Part shown: piece by piece, positions 1-5,095 of the stretch
Layout of the letters: the number at the start of each line of letters is the position of its first letter
How positions within the stretch are numbered: the first letter of the stretch is position 1
DNA from: Streptomyces sp. NBC_00377
GTDB lineage: Bacteria > Actinomycetota > Actinomycetes > Streptomycetales > Streptomycetaceae
Direction of reading: 5' to 3'
DNA length: 42,834 nucleotides
NCBI RefSeq assembly: GCF_036075115.1
Contig: NZ_CP107959.1
Span: 1-42,834, forward strand
Notes under the pieces: model-generated
The model's input: only the letters and a program-made list of their open reading frames with translations
What the model was told of the DNA's origin: nothing
Database searches by the model: none
Translations under genes and position numbers: made by a program

Positions 1-1
1 G

Positions 2-325
2 CGCAGCGAGTGGACCGTGAACGACCAGGAGAGCGCAGACGAAGTGATCGGCGACCTGTTCGCCTACATCTTCATGCTGTCTGACGGCCGCGCCACCCCC
101 GACCAGCTCACCCGAGCCGCCGAGGAGATGCGCAGCACCCACTACCCGGTCACGCTCACCGCCGTGTGCGAAGTCACCGCCGCCGACGTCGAGCGCGTGG
201 CCGCCATGCTCGCCGCGTGCATGGACGCCGCCGAGCACTTCGGATGCGATCTGCCCGGCATGCTGCACTCCGCCCGGCAGTTCGCGGAGGAAACGAAGAC
301 CGAAGAGGCGTACGACAACGCCTGA
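2..325 (+). CDS. Small acidic protein, C-terminal part (N-terminus at the right edge of the window)
   Basis: The frame is open from base 2 and ends at TGA 323-325. A GTG at 17 could serve as a start, but no ribosome binding site is visible and the frame runs to the edge. If the window is circular, the frame continues the CDS that starts at ATG 42,677, giving a single 160-residue acidic, probably helical protein with no signal peptide or membrane segment. I do not recognise the family. It is followed 96 bp later by a small membrane protein gene, with a 5' hairpin of the AACGGCA type between them. The true start is almost certainly 42,677, because that ATG has a strong ribosome binding site and the full promoter module. 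Confidence 0.85.
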   Translation, partial: RSEWTVNDQESADEVIGDLFAYIFMLSDGRATPDQLTRAAEEMRSTHYPVTLTAVCEVTAADVERVAAMLAACMDAAEHFGCDLPGMLHSARQFAEETKTEEAYDNA

Positions 326-354
326 CAAGTGGCAGCTGAAAGCCAAGCGCCCTG

Positions 355-382
355 GGGGGCGGGAACGGCACCCGCTCCCCGG
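355..382 (+). promoter_or_regulatory. 5'-UTR hairpin with AACGGCA loop (copy a)
   Basis: GCGGG and CCCGC flank the heptaloop AACGGCA, with further imperfect G/C pairing outside. It lies about 40 nt upstream of the ATG at 422, followed by a CA-rich stretch and a GAAGAGGAG ribosome binding site. The same loop occurs before five other small genes of this block (one as AGCGGCA). No promoter is recognisable here, so the gene may be co-transcribed with the gene upstream. Confidence 0.6.
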
Positions 383-421
383 TGGAGCTCCACCAACACC
401 CCAGCGAAGAGGAGCCACCCC

Positions 422-742
422 ATGATCTTTCTGTACCTGCTGATCGGCGCACTGGTCTGGACGTCGTACGACGTGATGCCCGGCGACGTCCTGGCAGAAC
501 TCCAGTCCGACCCCACCCGTTCGCCTCGGCGCCGCGACATCGCCGCCGCCGTGGCGATGTGCGTCATCACGCTTGCCGTGTGGCCGCTCGCCGTTTTCTT
601 CCGGGCATCGTCCGCCGTACGGCGCAGGCTCGCCGCCAGTTGGGCGGAGGAGAACAACCGTCGTGCGATCCCGACCATCCCGGGTCAGCGTCAGCCCGCC
701 GAGCCGATCAAGGCTCCGATTCCGGCCCCGCGCCAGCCGTAG
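422..742 (+). CDS. Small membrane protein
   Basis: A 106-residue protein. ATG 422 is preferred over the longer GTG 329 frame because AGAGGAG lies 8 nt upstream and the longer frame would run through the conserved 5' hairpin. It has a hydrophobic N-terminal segment at about residues 2-16, a short extracytoplasmic or cytoplasmic loop, a second hydrophobic segment at about residues 40-60 (after an Arg-rich stretch), then a basic, Pro-rich tail. It is probably a two-pass inner membrane protein. The family is not recognised. It sits in the block of short accessory genes and is followed by a strong hairpin terminator at 785-820. Role unknown; membrane location is inferred from hydrophobicity only. 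Confidence 0.75.
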   Translation: MIFLYLLIGALVWTSYDVMPGDVLAELQSDPTRSPRRRDIAAAVAMCVITLAVWPLAVFFRASSAVRRRLAASWAEENNRRAIPTIPGQRQPAEPIKAPIPAPRQP

Positions 743-784
743 TAAGTCCCGGTCCGTGGAGGCCGGTTGACCTCGGCCAGCACC

Positions 785-820
785 AGCGGCCCCCGTCCAG
801 AGTTCCGGGCGGGGGCCGCT
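785..820 (+). terminator. Hairpin terminator after the 422-742 gene
   Basis: Perfect 11-bp arms (AGCGGCCCCCG / CGGGGGCCGCT) with a 14-nt loop. A near-identical hairpin follows the gene at 41,685-42,347, so it belongs to the repeated cassette layout. No T-tract follows. Confidence 0.65.
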
Positions 821-836
821 GTGCGTGGTGGCGGCC

Positions 837-888
837 GTCGACCGCCACCGCGTCGACCGCCACGGCGTCGAGGACGACGAGCACCAGG
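837..888 (+). repeat. GTCGACCGCCAC / GACGACGAGCACCAGG repeat, single unit
   Basis: This is one unit of the repeat found in tandem at 2,852-3,060 and 41,070-41,472 and once at about 42,410-42,445. It starts with two GTCGACCGCCAC blocks and ends with the core GACGACGAGCACCAGG. It always sits between an upstream hairpin and the 16-bp palindrome. Confidence 0.75.
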
Positions 889-930
889 CCGCCGCCGAGG
901 AGCCGGCCCGGACCGGACCGGCGGAGCGTC

Positions 931-946
931 TAGCGTGCACACGCTA
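931..946. promoter_or_regulatory. 16-bp palindrome (TAGCGTG-N2-CACGCTA), site 1
   Basis: TAGCGTGCACACGCTA: two 7-bp arms around a 2-bp centre. It lies about 70 bp upstream of the -35 of the promoter at 1017-1045 and is followed by AAAAGATCTTGGAAG, which is shared with sites 2, 10 and 11. Proposed plasmid-wide operator or nucleoprotein site. Confidence 0.8.
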
Positions 947-1016
947 AAAGATCTTGGAAGTTTCTTGGGTCGCGCCTCTGGCCTGGGGTTATGCGAGGCC
1001 GAGTGAGACGGAAGAC

Positions 1017-1045
1017 TTGCCCGTGACGCTCTAGTGCTGTAATCT
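1017..1045 (+). promoter_or_regulatory. Cassette promoter, copy 1
   Basis: -35 TTGCCC (1017-1022), 17-bp spacer, -10 TAATCT (1040-1045). The same promoter with near-identical spacer recurs at 3177, 41,589 and 42,581. The expected transcription start, near 1052, coincides with the first base of the 5' hairpin. Confidence 0.8.
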
Positions 1046-1051
1046 AGTTCT

Positions 1052-1084
1052 TGTCGGGAAGGGGAACGGCACCCCGGACCGACA
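1052..1084 (+). promoter_or_regulatory. Conserved 5' hairpin with AACGGCA loop (copy b)
   Basis: Nested stem: TGTCGG, internal loop GAA, GGGG, heptaloop AACGGCA, CCCC, internal loop GGA, CCGACA. It begins at the predicted transcription start and ends about 20 nt before the AAGGAG ribosome binding site of the 1117 gene. A fully conserved loop with symmetric internal loops is typical of a selected RNA structure. Confidence 0.75.
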
Positions 1085-1116
1085 CCACCAACACCCACCG
1101 AAGGAGACACGTCGTC

Positions 1117-1278
1117 ATGGCGGAGAACAACAGCGAGACCGTCAAGCAGCTCCAGGCCGAGGCCCGCGCCGAATACCAGCGCTACCAGGAGCGCCAGGCT
1201 AACGCTCGTTTGGCCCAGGGTCAGGCCCTCACCAACGGCAACGCCGCTGCCAACCCGGACGGAAGTCGCCGAGGCTGA
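1117..1278 (+). CDS. Small charged helical protein, 53 aa
   Basis: The start at ATG 1117 is set by GAAGGAG about 13 nt upstream. The longer GTG 1051 frame would include the 5' hairpin and can be dismissed. The protein is hydrophilic, rich in Gln, Ala and Arg, and its middle (about residues 8-40) is predicted to be a single amphipathic helix. There is no membrane segment, Cys or known motif. It has the full cassette upstream (palindrome, promoter, 5' hairpin) and is followed by a strong hairpin at 1285-1321 that also acts as the 5' hairpin of the next gene. Function unknown. Confidence 0.8.
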   Translation: MAENNSETVKQLQAEARAEYQRYQERQANARLAQGQALTNGNAAANPDGSRRG

Positions 1279-1284
1279 CCAGCC

Positions 1285-1321
1285 GGGCCAGGGGGCGGGA
1301 ACGGCACCCGCCCCCTGGCCC
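1285..1321 (+). promoter_or_regulatory. Hairpin with AACGGCA loop (copy c): terminator and/or 5'-UTR element
   Basis: Perfect 15-bp stem (GGGCCAGGGGGCGGG with its complement) closed by the heptaloop AACGGCA. The stem sequence differs completely from copies b, d, e and f while the loop is kept, which supports selection on the loop. It lies 6 nt after the stop of the 1117 gene and 36 nt before the start of the 1358 gene. Confidence 0.75.
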
Positions 1322-1357
1322 TCTCGCCACCACACCGACACCGAGGAGAACCACAAC

Positions 1358-1621
1358 ATGACAGCCACCGTCAGCCCCGGGTTCCGCGCGAACACCGAAG
1401 GCCGGGCGACTTTCCGAGCCGCCCTCAGCGCCGCGATCGAGGCCGAGCAGTACGAGTACGTCATCGCGCGCGTGATCGCCGAAGGCCCCGCCCTCGGTGC
1501 CCGCAAGGCCAGTTGGCTGGACGCCTGCCAGTGGTTCGAGGACCACGCCGCCGAAGGGGAGACGAGCGCCCAGTGGATCGCCCTACAGGGCAGCATCCAC
1601 CTCGGGTACTCCAACATGTGA
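1358..1621 (+). CDS. Small unknown protein, 87 aa
   Basis: ATG 1358 has GAGGAG about 9 nt upstream. It encodes an acidic, mostly alpha-helical soluble protein with several Trp and aromatic residues in the second half (around residues 50-75). There are no Cys clusters and no signal peptide. I do not recognise the family. The AACGGCA hairpin lies just upstream; there is no separate cassette promoter, so it is probably transcribed with the 1117 gene by read-through of that hairpin. Two terminator-like hairpins follow. Confidence 0.8.
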   Translation: MTATVSPGFRANTEGRATFRAALSAAIEAEQYEYVIARVIAEGPALGARKASWLDACQWFEDHAAEGETSAQWIALQGSIHLGYSNM

Positions 1622-1626
1622 GGCCG

Positions 1627-1659
1627 CCGGGTAGCCGCCGGACCTCGGCGGCTACCCGG
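1627..1659 (+). terminator. Hairpin after the 1358 gene
   Basis: Perfect 14-bp stem (CCGGGTAGCCGCCG / CGGCGGCTACCCGG) with a 5-nt loop, 5 nt after the stop codon. Confidence 0.6.
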
Positions 1660-1669
1660 ACACGACACA

Positions 1670-1719
1670 GGGCCGGTGGTAGACCTCCCGAGGGAGGTCA
1701 CGGCATCCACCGGCCCTTT
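1670..1719 (+). terminator. Second terminator with inner stem and T run
   Basis: GGGCCGGTGG (1670) pairs with CCACCGGCCC (1707-1716), followed by TTT. The loop contains a second hairpin, GACCTCCC-GA-GGGAGGTC. Confidence 0.65.
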
Positions 1720-1918
1720 CGCTTCCACCAACACCCGGCCCGAAGACCGAAGTAAGAAGCAGGGCCAGTTTAGACCGCCTCGGCAGGCGACGGCACCCAG
1801 CGGCCGACGTCCGCCGACGTGCCACCCGCTACGGCACCGCCCCCCAGGCCGGGAGCCGTAGCCTCAAACCAGCGACCACGCCCCGCCCGCGCGAGGCCCG
1901 AACCCCAGGAGAGCCGAC

Positions 1919-2521
1919 GTGATCCCCCGAGGCCGACCAACACTCGACCTGGCCGACGTGGCCCAGCTCGCGGGCGTCTCGCCAGCGACGTGGCGACGTC
2001 GGCATCATGGCGCGTTCACGGCAGCGGTTCAGCCCCTCCCGGGGTCCGAGCGTCCCACCATCTACGACGCCGCCCAGGTCCACGCGCACCTCGCAGGCGA
2101 GCCGCTGCCGTCCCTCCCGATCGAGCCGGCCGCCGAGGACCTGTTGACCGATCAGGAGGCCGGCTCGGTCGCCAAGGTGAGCGCGTCGACCATCCGGGCC
2201 GACGCAGCCGCAGGCCGGATGGACCCGGGCATAGAGCGTCACGGCCGCCGATGGTGGACCCGGGCCGCCGCCGAGGCGCGGGCCGAACGCCAGCGGCAGT
2301 ACAAGGGCCGCACTCCCGGCAGCAAGGACAAGGCCCCACGAGCCCGACCGGACCACCGCGTGGCCGAGGTTGCCACCGAACTGGCAGCCGCCGAGGCCGG
2401 CCGCCGTATTCCGGTGACCGCCGCCGAACTCGCCGAGTTGTACGAAGTGAGCGAGCGGACCGCCGAGCGCATCATGGCTCGCGCCCGCGCAGCCGCCCCT
2501 ACGGCGCAGACCGCCGAATAG
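1919..2521 (+). CDS. Multi-helix-turn-helix DNA-binding protein
   Basis: GTG 1919 has AGGAGAG upstream. The 200-residue basic protein appears to carry three helix-turn-helix-like segments: about residues 11-28 (LADVAQLAGVSPATWRRR), 77-95 (DQEAGSVAKVSASTIRADA) and 161-183 (TAAELAELYEVSERTAERI). The region between is Arg-rich. It is likely a plasmid-encoded regulator or Xis-like DNA-binding protein and is one candidate to bind the dispersed 16-bp palindrome; that is only a guess. The last 13 codons plus stop are duplicated at 40,699-40,739 with the repeat that follows. The 1720-1918 leader is GC-rich, with no promoter I can support. Confidence 0.75.
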   Translation: MIPRGRPTLDLADVAQLAGVSPATWRRRHHGAFTAAVQPLPGSERPTIYDAAQVHAHLAGEPLPSLPIEPAAEDLLTDQEAGSVAKVSASTIRADAAAGRMDPGIERHGRRWWTRAAAEARAERQRQYKGRTPGSKDKAPRARPDHRVAEVATELAAAEAGRRIPVTAAELAELYEVSERTAERIMARARAAAPTAQTAE

Positions 2522-2539
2522 CCGTCGAGGTGGTTGGGG

Positions 2540-2822
2540 GTGGGTGGGGGCGCCGCGGAATGTGGGTGGTGATGTGGGGCTCCGCCCCACGCCCCGGCCC
2601 TCTCTCCGAGGGGGTGGGGGACTGCCTATTGGGTGCCGGTGGGTGGGTGGTGGGTGTGTGGGTGGTCGCGGGGGGTTCCCTCGCCGATCGGTCACCGGAG
2701 GCTCGCACGGAACCTGCGGGGGCCACCAGGCCAAGCCCGCTACGCGGGTCGCGCAAGCGCGAGCCTGGCAACCCCCACAGAACCCGTGCCAGGGCAAGCC
2801 TGCCCGATCGACGAGGGAACCC
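2540..2822. repeat. Structured palindromic element, copy A
   Basis: It comprises a G-rich lead-in, a GTGGGGC-TCC-GCCCCAC hairpin (2574-2590), several G-runs, then a roughly 149-bp imperfect palindrome (2674-2822) that begins GGTTCCCTCGCCGATCGG and ends with its near complement. The centre (2732-2762, 31 nt) forms two small hairpins and is identical in copies A and C and in inverted copy B. It looks like an origin- or transfer-type DNA structure, not a gene. Confidence 0.75.
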
Positions 2823-2851
2823 CCCGCTCAGGCCCGGCCCATGGCGGACGC

Positions 2852-3060
2852 GCCGAGGTGGAGCCCCGCCGTCGACCGCCACGGCGTCGAGGACGACGAG
2901 CACCAGGACGACGAGCACCAGGACCACGGGCACCAGCTCGCCGACGAGGCCGAGGTGGAGCCCCGCCGTCGACCGCCACCGCGTCGACCGCCACGGCGTC
3001 GAGGACGACGAGCACCAGGACCACGGGCACCAGGACCACGGGCACCAGCTCGCCGACGAG
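2852..3060. repeat. 97-bp tandem repeat, two units
   Basis: Units begin GCCGAGGTGGAGCC and contain GTCGACCGCCAC blocks and the core GACGACGAGCACCAGGACCA. The unit length is not a multiple of three, so open frames across it on both strands are by-products of composition. Internal sub-repeats (GACCACGGGCACCAG) vary in number. Confidence 0.85.
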
Positions 3061-3090
3061 GAGCCGGCCCGGAGCGACGGAGTGAGCGTC

Positions 3091-3106
3091 TAGCGTGCAC
3101 ACGCTA
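3091..3106. promoter_or_regulatory. 16-bp palindrome, site 2
   Basis: TAGCGTGCACACGCTA, identical to site 1, about 70 bp upstream of the promoter at 3177. Confidence 0.8.
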
Positions 3107-3176
3107 AAAGATCTTGGAAGTTTCTTGCTGCGGGCCTCTGACCTGCGGTTTTGTGGTGACGTATGCAGGGTCAGAG

Positions 3177-3244
3177 TTGCCTGTGATGCTCTAGTGCTGT
3201 AATCTATTACTTGTCGGGAAGGGGAGCGGCACCCCGGACCGACA
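3177..3244 (+). promoter_or_regulatory. Cassette promoter copy 2 with 5' hairpin (copy d)
   Basis: -35 TTGCCT (3177-3182), 17-bp spacer, -10 TAATCT (3200-3205). The hairpin at 3212-3244 has the same nested stem as copy b, with loop AGCGGCA. It drives the SprT-like gene at 3281. Confidence 0.8.
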
Positions 3245-3280
3245 CCACCAACACCAGCGCGACGCGATAGGAAGTGCACC

Positions 3281-4180
3281 ATGGCGACCACCACGGCTAC
3301 CACCGTCGAGATTCCCGCCCAGGCTGAGCCGGTCGAGGCGCCCGCCCAGGTCGACCAGGAGCACGGCAGCCGGATCATCGCCGCCCTTGAAGGCGCGTGG
3401 GCCGCGATCCGCGCGGCTCACCCCGAGGTACCGCAGGTCGTCATGATCACCGGGACCGGCCGGAGCACCACCGGCGTCAAGTGGGGGCACTTCGGAGCCG
3501 ACTACTGGACGGTCGAGGAGGGGGCGAAGAAGGGCCGCGCCCCCGAACTGTTCGCGGGTGGCGAGCTGTTGAGCCTCGGTGGCCGCCGCACCATGCAAAC
3601 GCTCATCCATGAGGCAGCCCACGCCGTCGCTCACGTCCGGAAGGTCAAGGACACCAGCAGCGCGGGCCGCTACCACAACCGGCGGTTTGCCAAGATCGCC
3701 GAGGAGCTTGGTCTTACCACCCCGACGCAGCCCGAGAGCGTGCGCGGATTCTCTGAGTGCCGCATCACCGATGCCACGGCCGACCGCTACACCGCAGCGA
3801 TCAACGCCCTGGACATCGCCCGCCTCCCGTACGTCTACGACCCGTTGGCCATCAGCTTGGGCGGCGGCACTGACCGCCCCGTCGGCGGCGGCACCGAGGG
3901 CGAGGACGAGGGGAACGGCGAGGAAGGGCAGCCGGGCAGCGGCGGCACAGAGGAGCCGGAGCCCGTGGCGAGGCCCGCGAAGCGCCCGCCGACGCGGTTC
4001 CTGGTCATCTGCGGATGCACCAAGCCCGGCAAGGACGGCACCCCGGAGCCCGCCCGCCGTATCCAGATCAGCCGTGCCACGTGGGAGTTCGGAGGCGAGG
4101 ACGGCGGTCTCATGTGCGGGAAGTGTGGGGAGCCGTTCAAGAAGGCCGAGCAGGACGAGAACGAGGCCGACGCCGGGTGA
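3281..4180 (+). CDS. SprT-like zinc metalloprotease with C-terminal zinc ribbon
   Basis: 299 residues from ATG 3281, with a GATAGGAAG ribosome binding site. A HEAAH motif at residues 110-114, followed by the downstream RYHNRRF segment (His132), fits the SprT/Spartan-like zincin family. A Gly/Glu-rich linker (about 195-225) leads to a C-terminal pair of Cys motifs (ICGC near 246 and CGKC near 280), a likely zinc ribbon. Family members that have been studied cut DNA-protein crosslinks. On a plasmid transferred by a relaxase covalently bound to DNA, removal of such adducts is a plausible role, but this is inference. It has its own cassette promoter and is followed by a strong terminator. Confidence 0.8.
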   Translation: MATTTATTVEIPAQAEPVEAPAQVDQEHGSRIIAALEGAWAAIRAAHPEVPQVVMITGTGRSTTGVKWGHFGADYWTVEEGAKKGRAPELFAGGELLSLGGRRTMQTLIHEAAHAVAHVRKVKDTSSAGRYHNRRFAKIAEELGLTTPTQPESVRGFSECRITDATADRYTAAINALDIARLPYVYDPLAISLGGGTDRPVGGGTEGEDEGNGEEGQPGSGGTEEPEPVARPAKRPPTRFLVICGCTKPGKDGTPEPARRIQISRATWEFGGEDGGLMCGKCGEPFKKAEQDENEADAG

Positions 4181-4187
4181 CAACCCG

Positions 4188-4216
4188 CCAGGGGGCGCCC
4201 GCCGGGCGCCCCCTGG
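4188..4216 (+). terminator. Terminator after the SprT-like gene
   Basis: Perfect 13-bp stem (CCAGGGGGCGCCC / GGGCGCCCCCTGG) with a 3-nt GCC loop, 7 nt after the stop codon. Confidence 0.7.
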
Positions 4217-4600
4217 CGCACGTGGTGCAGCTCGCTTCGCGCGTCGGCTCCGTGGCCAAAGTACGGACCGTAGGCAGCCCTTACGGTGCAGAGTCTCGGG
4301 TGGCGGGCCGCCGGGACGATAGACAAATGGTGTGATGAGTGGTGACGGCCGGCCGTGGTGCCGCCGCGCGGCCCTGGGGGCCGCGCGGCTCCGTACCTCC
4401 GCCCGCCCGCTGCCCGGTGACGAGCCGTCAGAGGTGCCGTGCCGTGGCCGAGGCATACGGCGTGAGCACCGACTCAATCCTGATCCGACAAACAGACATT
4501 TACGCCATTCGGCGCGGCAAACCCAGGAACCACAAAGAAAGTTCCGCGCCACGCCGCTTGACTTGCTGCAAGACTCCGCGATCTCTGACAAGATCCATCC
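4217..4600. other. Non-coding spacer
   Basis: No frame here has convincing codon usage. The right half is less GC-rich. TTGACT (4558-4563) and the small palindrome CTTGCTGCAAG lie just before the 4601 gene and could be part of its promoter, but the -10 is poor. The ATG at 4601 has no ribosome binding site, so a leaderless or very short leader transcript is likely. Confidence 0.45.
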
Positions 4601-4864
4601 ATGAAAGATCGCCGAGGAGCGGGTGGGCCGCCGCGAGGGACACGGTTCCGCGCGCCTCACTACGACCCGACCACGGGCGAGGCGTACCGACCGGGCTCGA
4701 ACTTCGAGCCCCACAACGCCGTGAAGCTACTCAACATCTGCGAGCGACTGGACACCAGCGTGGCCGGTTTCCTCAACACGATGGTGGAGTTGCTGGAGGT
4801 GGACCCGCGCACGGGTCAGCCCGTCGGATGGCCAAATGCCGTACGTCTGAAGGAGGCCGGATGA
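4601..4864 (+). CDS. Small conserved-looking protein upstream of the replication gene, 87 aa
   Basis: ATG 4601, with no visible Shine-Dalgarno sequence. The first 30 residues are Arg/Gly-rich and flexible. Residues about 38-66 form a helical segment (NAVKLLNICERLDTSVAGFL) resembling the DNA-binding half of small helical plasmid regulators, but I cannot assign a family. Its position just before the replication protein and the structured 230-bp spacer would suit a copy-number or replication accessory factor; that is inference from position only. Codon usage is typical of the plasmid. Confidence 0.65.
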   Translation: MKDRRGAGGPPRGTRFRAPHYDPTTGEAYRPGSNFEPHNAVKLLNICERLDTSVAGFLNTMVELLEVDPRTGQPVGWPNAVRLKEAG

Positions 4865-5095
4865 ACTAACCGGCCCATCAACTTCCTGGCCCCCTAAGCC
4901 GGGTGTTTTTGGAGCCCATCGGGGTCTCAGCTGCGAAACGGTTGTGGCGACCAGTTGCCGAGACTCCCGATCCCAGATCGAGCACGTAACCGCTGTCCGC
5001 CGGATTCCTAGGCCCGACAGCCGGGGCTTTCGTGCGTCCTCTAACACCGAGGGAGCGTTGCCATCGTAGCAGCGAGCCACGGTGGCGGTAGAGGC
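4865..5095. other. Non-coding spacer before the replication gene
   Basis: 230 bp with no credible gene. It contains short inverted repeats (for example GGGTCTC...GAGACTC near 4922-4967) and several direct CCGATC/TCGGG-like words. It is the natural place for a replication control RNA or origin elements. I see no iterons I can define. Confidence 0.4.

Larger units (their letters stand above)
2481..3258. repeat. Long direct repeat, copy 1 (about 778 bp)
   Basis: This matches 40,699-41,669 in the same orientation, near-identical apart from two extra 97-bp units in the other copy and an A/G change in the 5' hairpin loop. It starts inside the end of the 1919-2521 gene and ends in the 5' leader of the SprT-like gene. 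It contains the palindromic element, tandem units, 16-bp palindrome, promoter and 5' hairpin. No credible CDS lies between 2522 and 3280. Confidence 0.9.

Noticed and set aside
1788..1800. Further AACGGCA-type hairpin before the 1919 gene
   Set aside because: GACGGCACCC is present but no paired stem encloses it.
691..3107. Long open frames on both strands across the GC-rich repeats (also at 40,632-41,670)
   Set aside because: The 97-bp unit is not a multiple of three, all frames stay open because of composition, and the frames run through promoters and palindromes.
4332..4869. Plus-strand frames in the spacer before the 4601 gene
   Set aside because: Composition is not that of a real protein, no ribosome binding site, and they overlap the well-supported 4601 gene.
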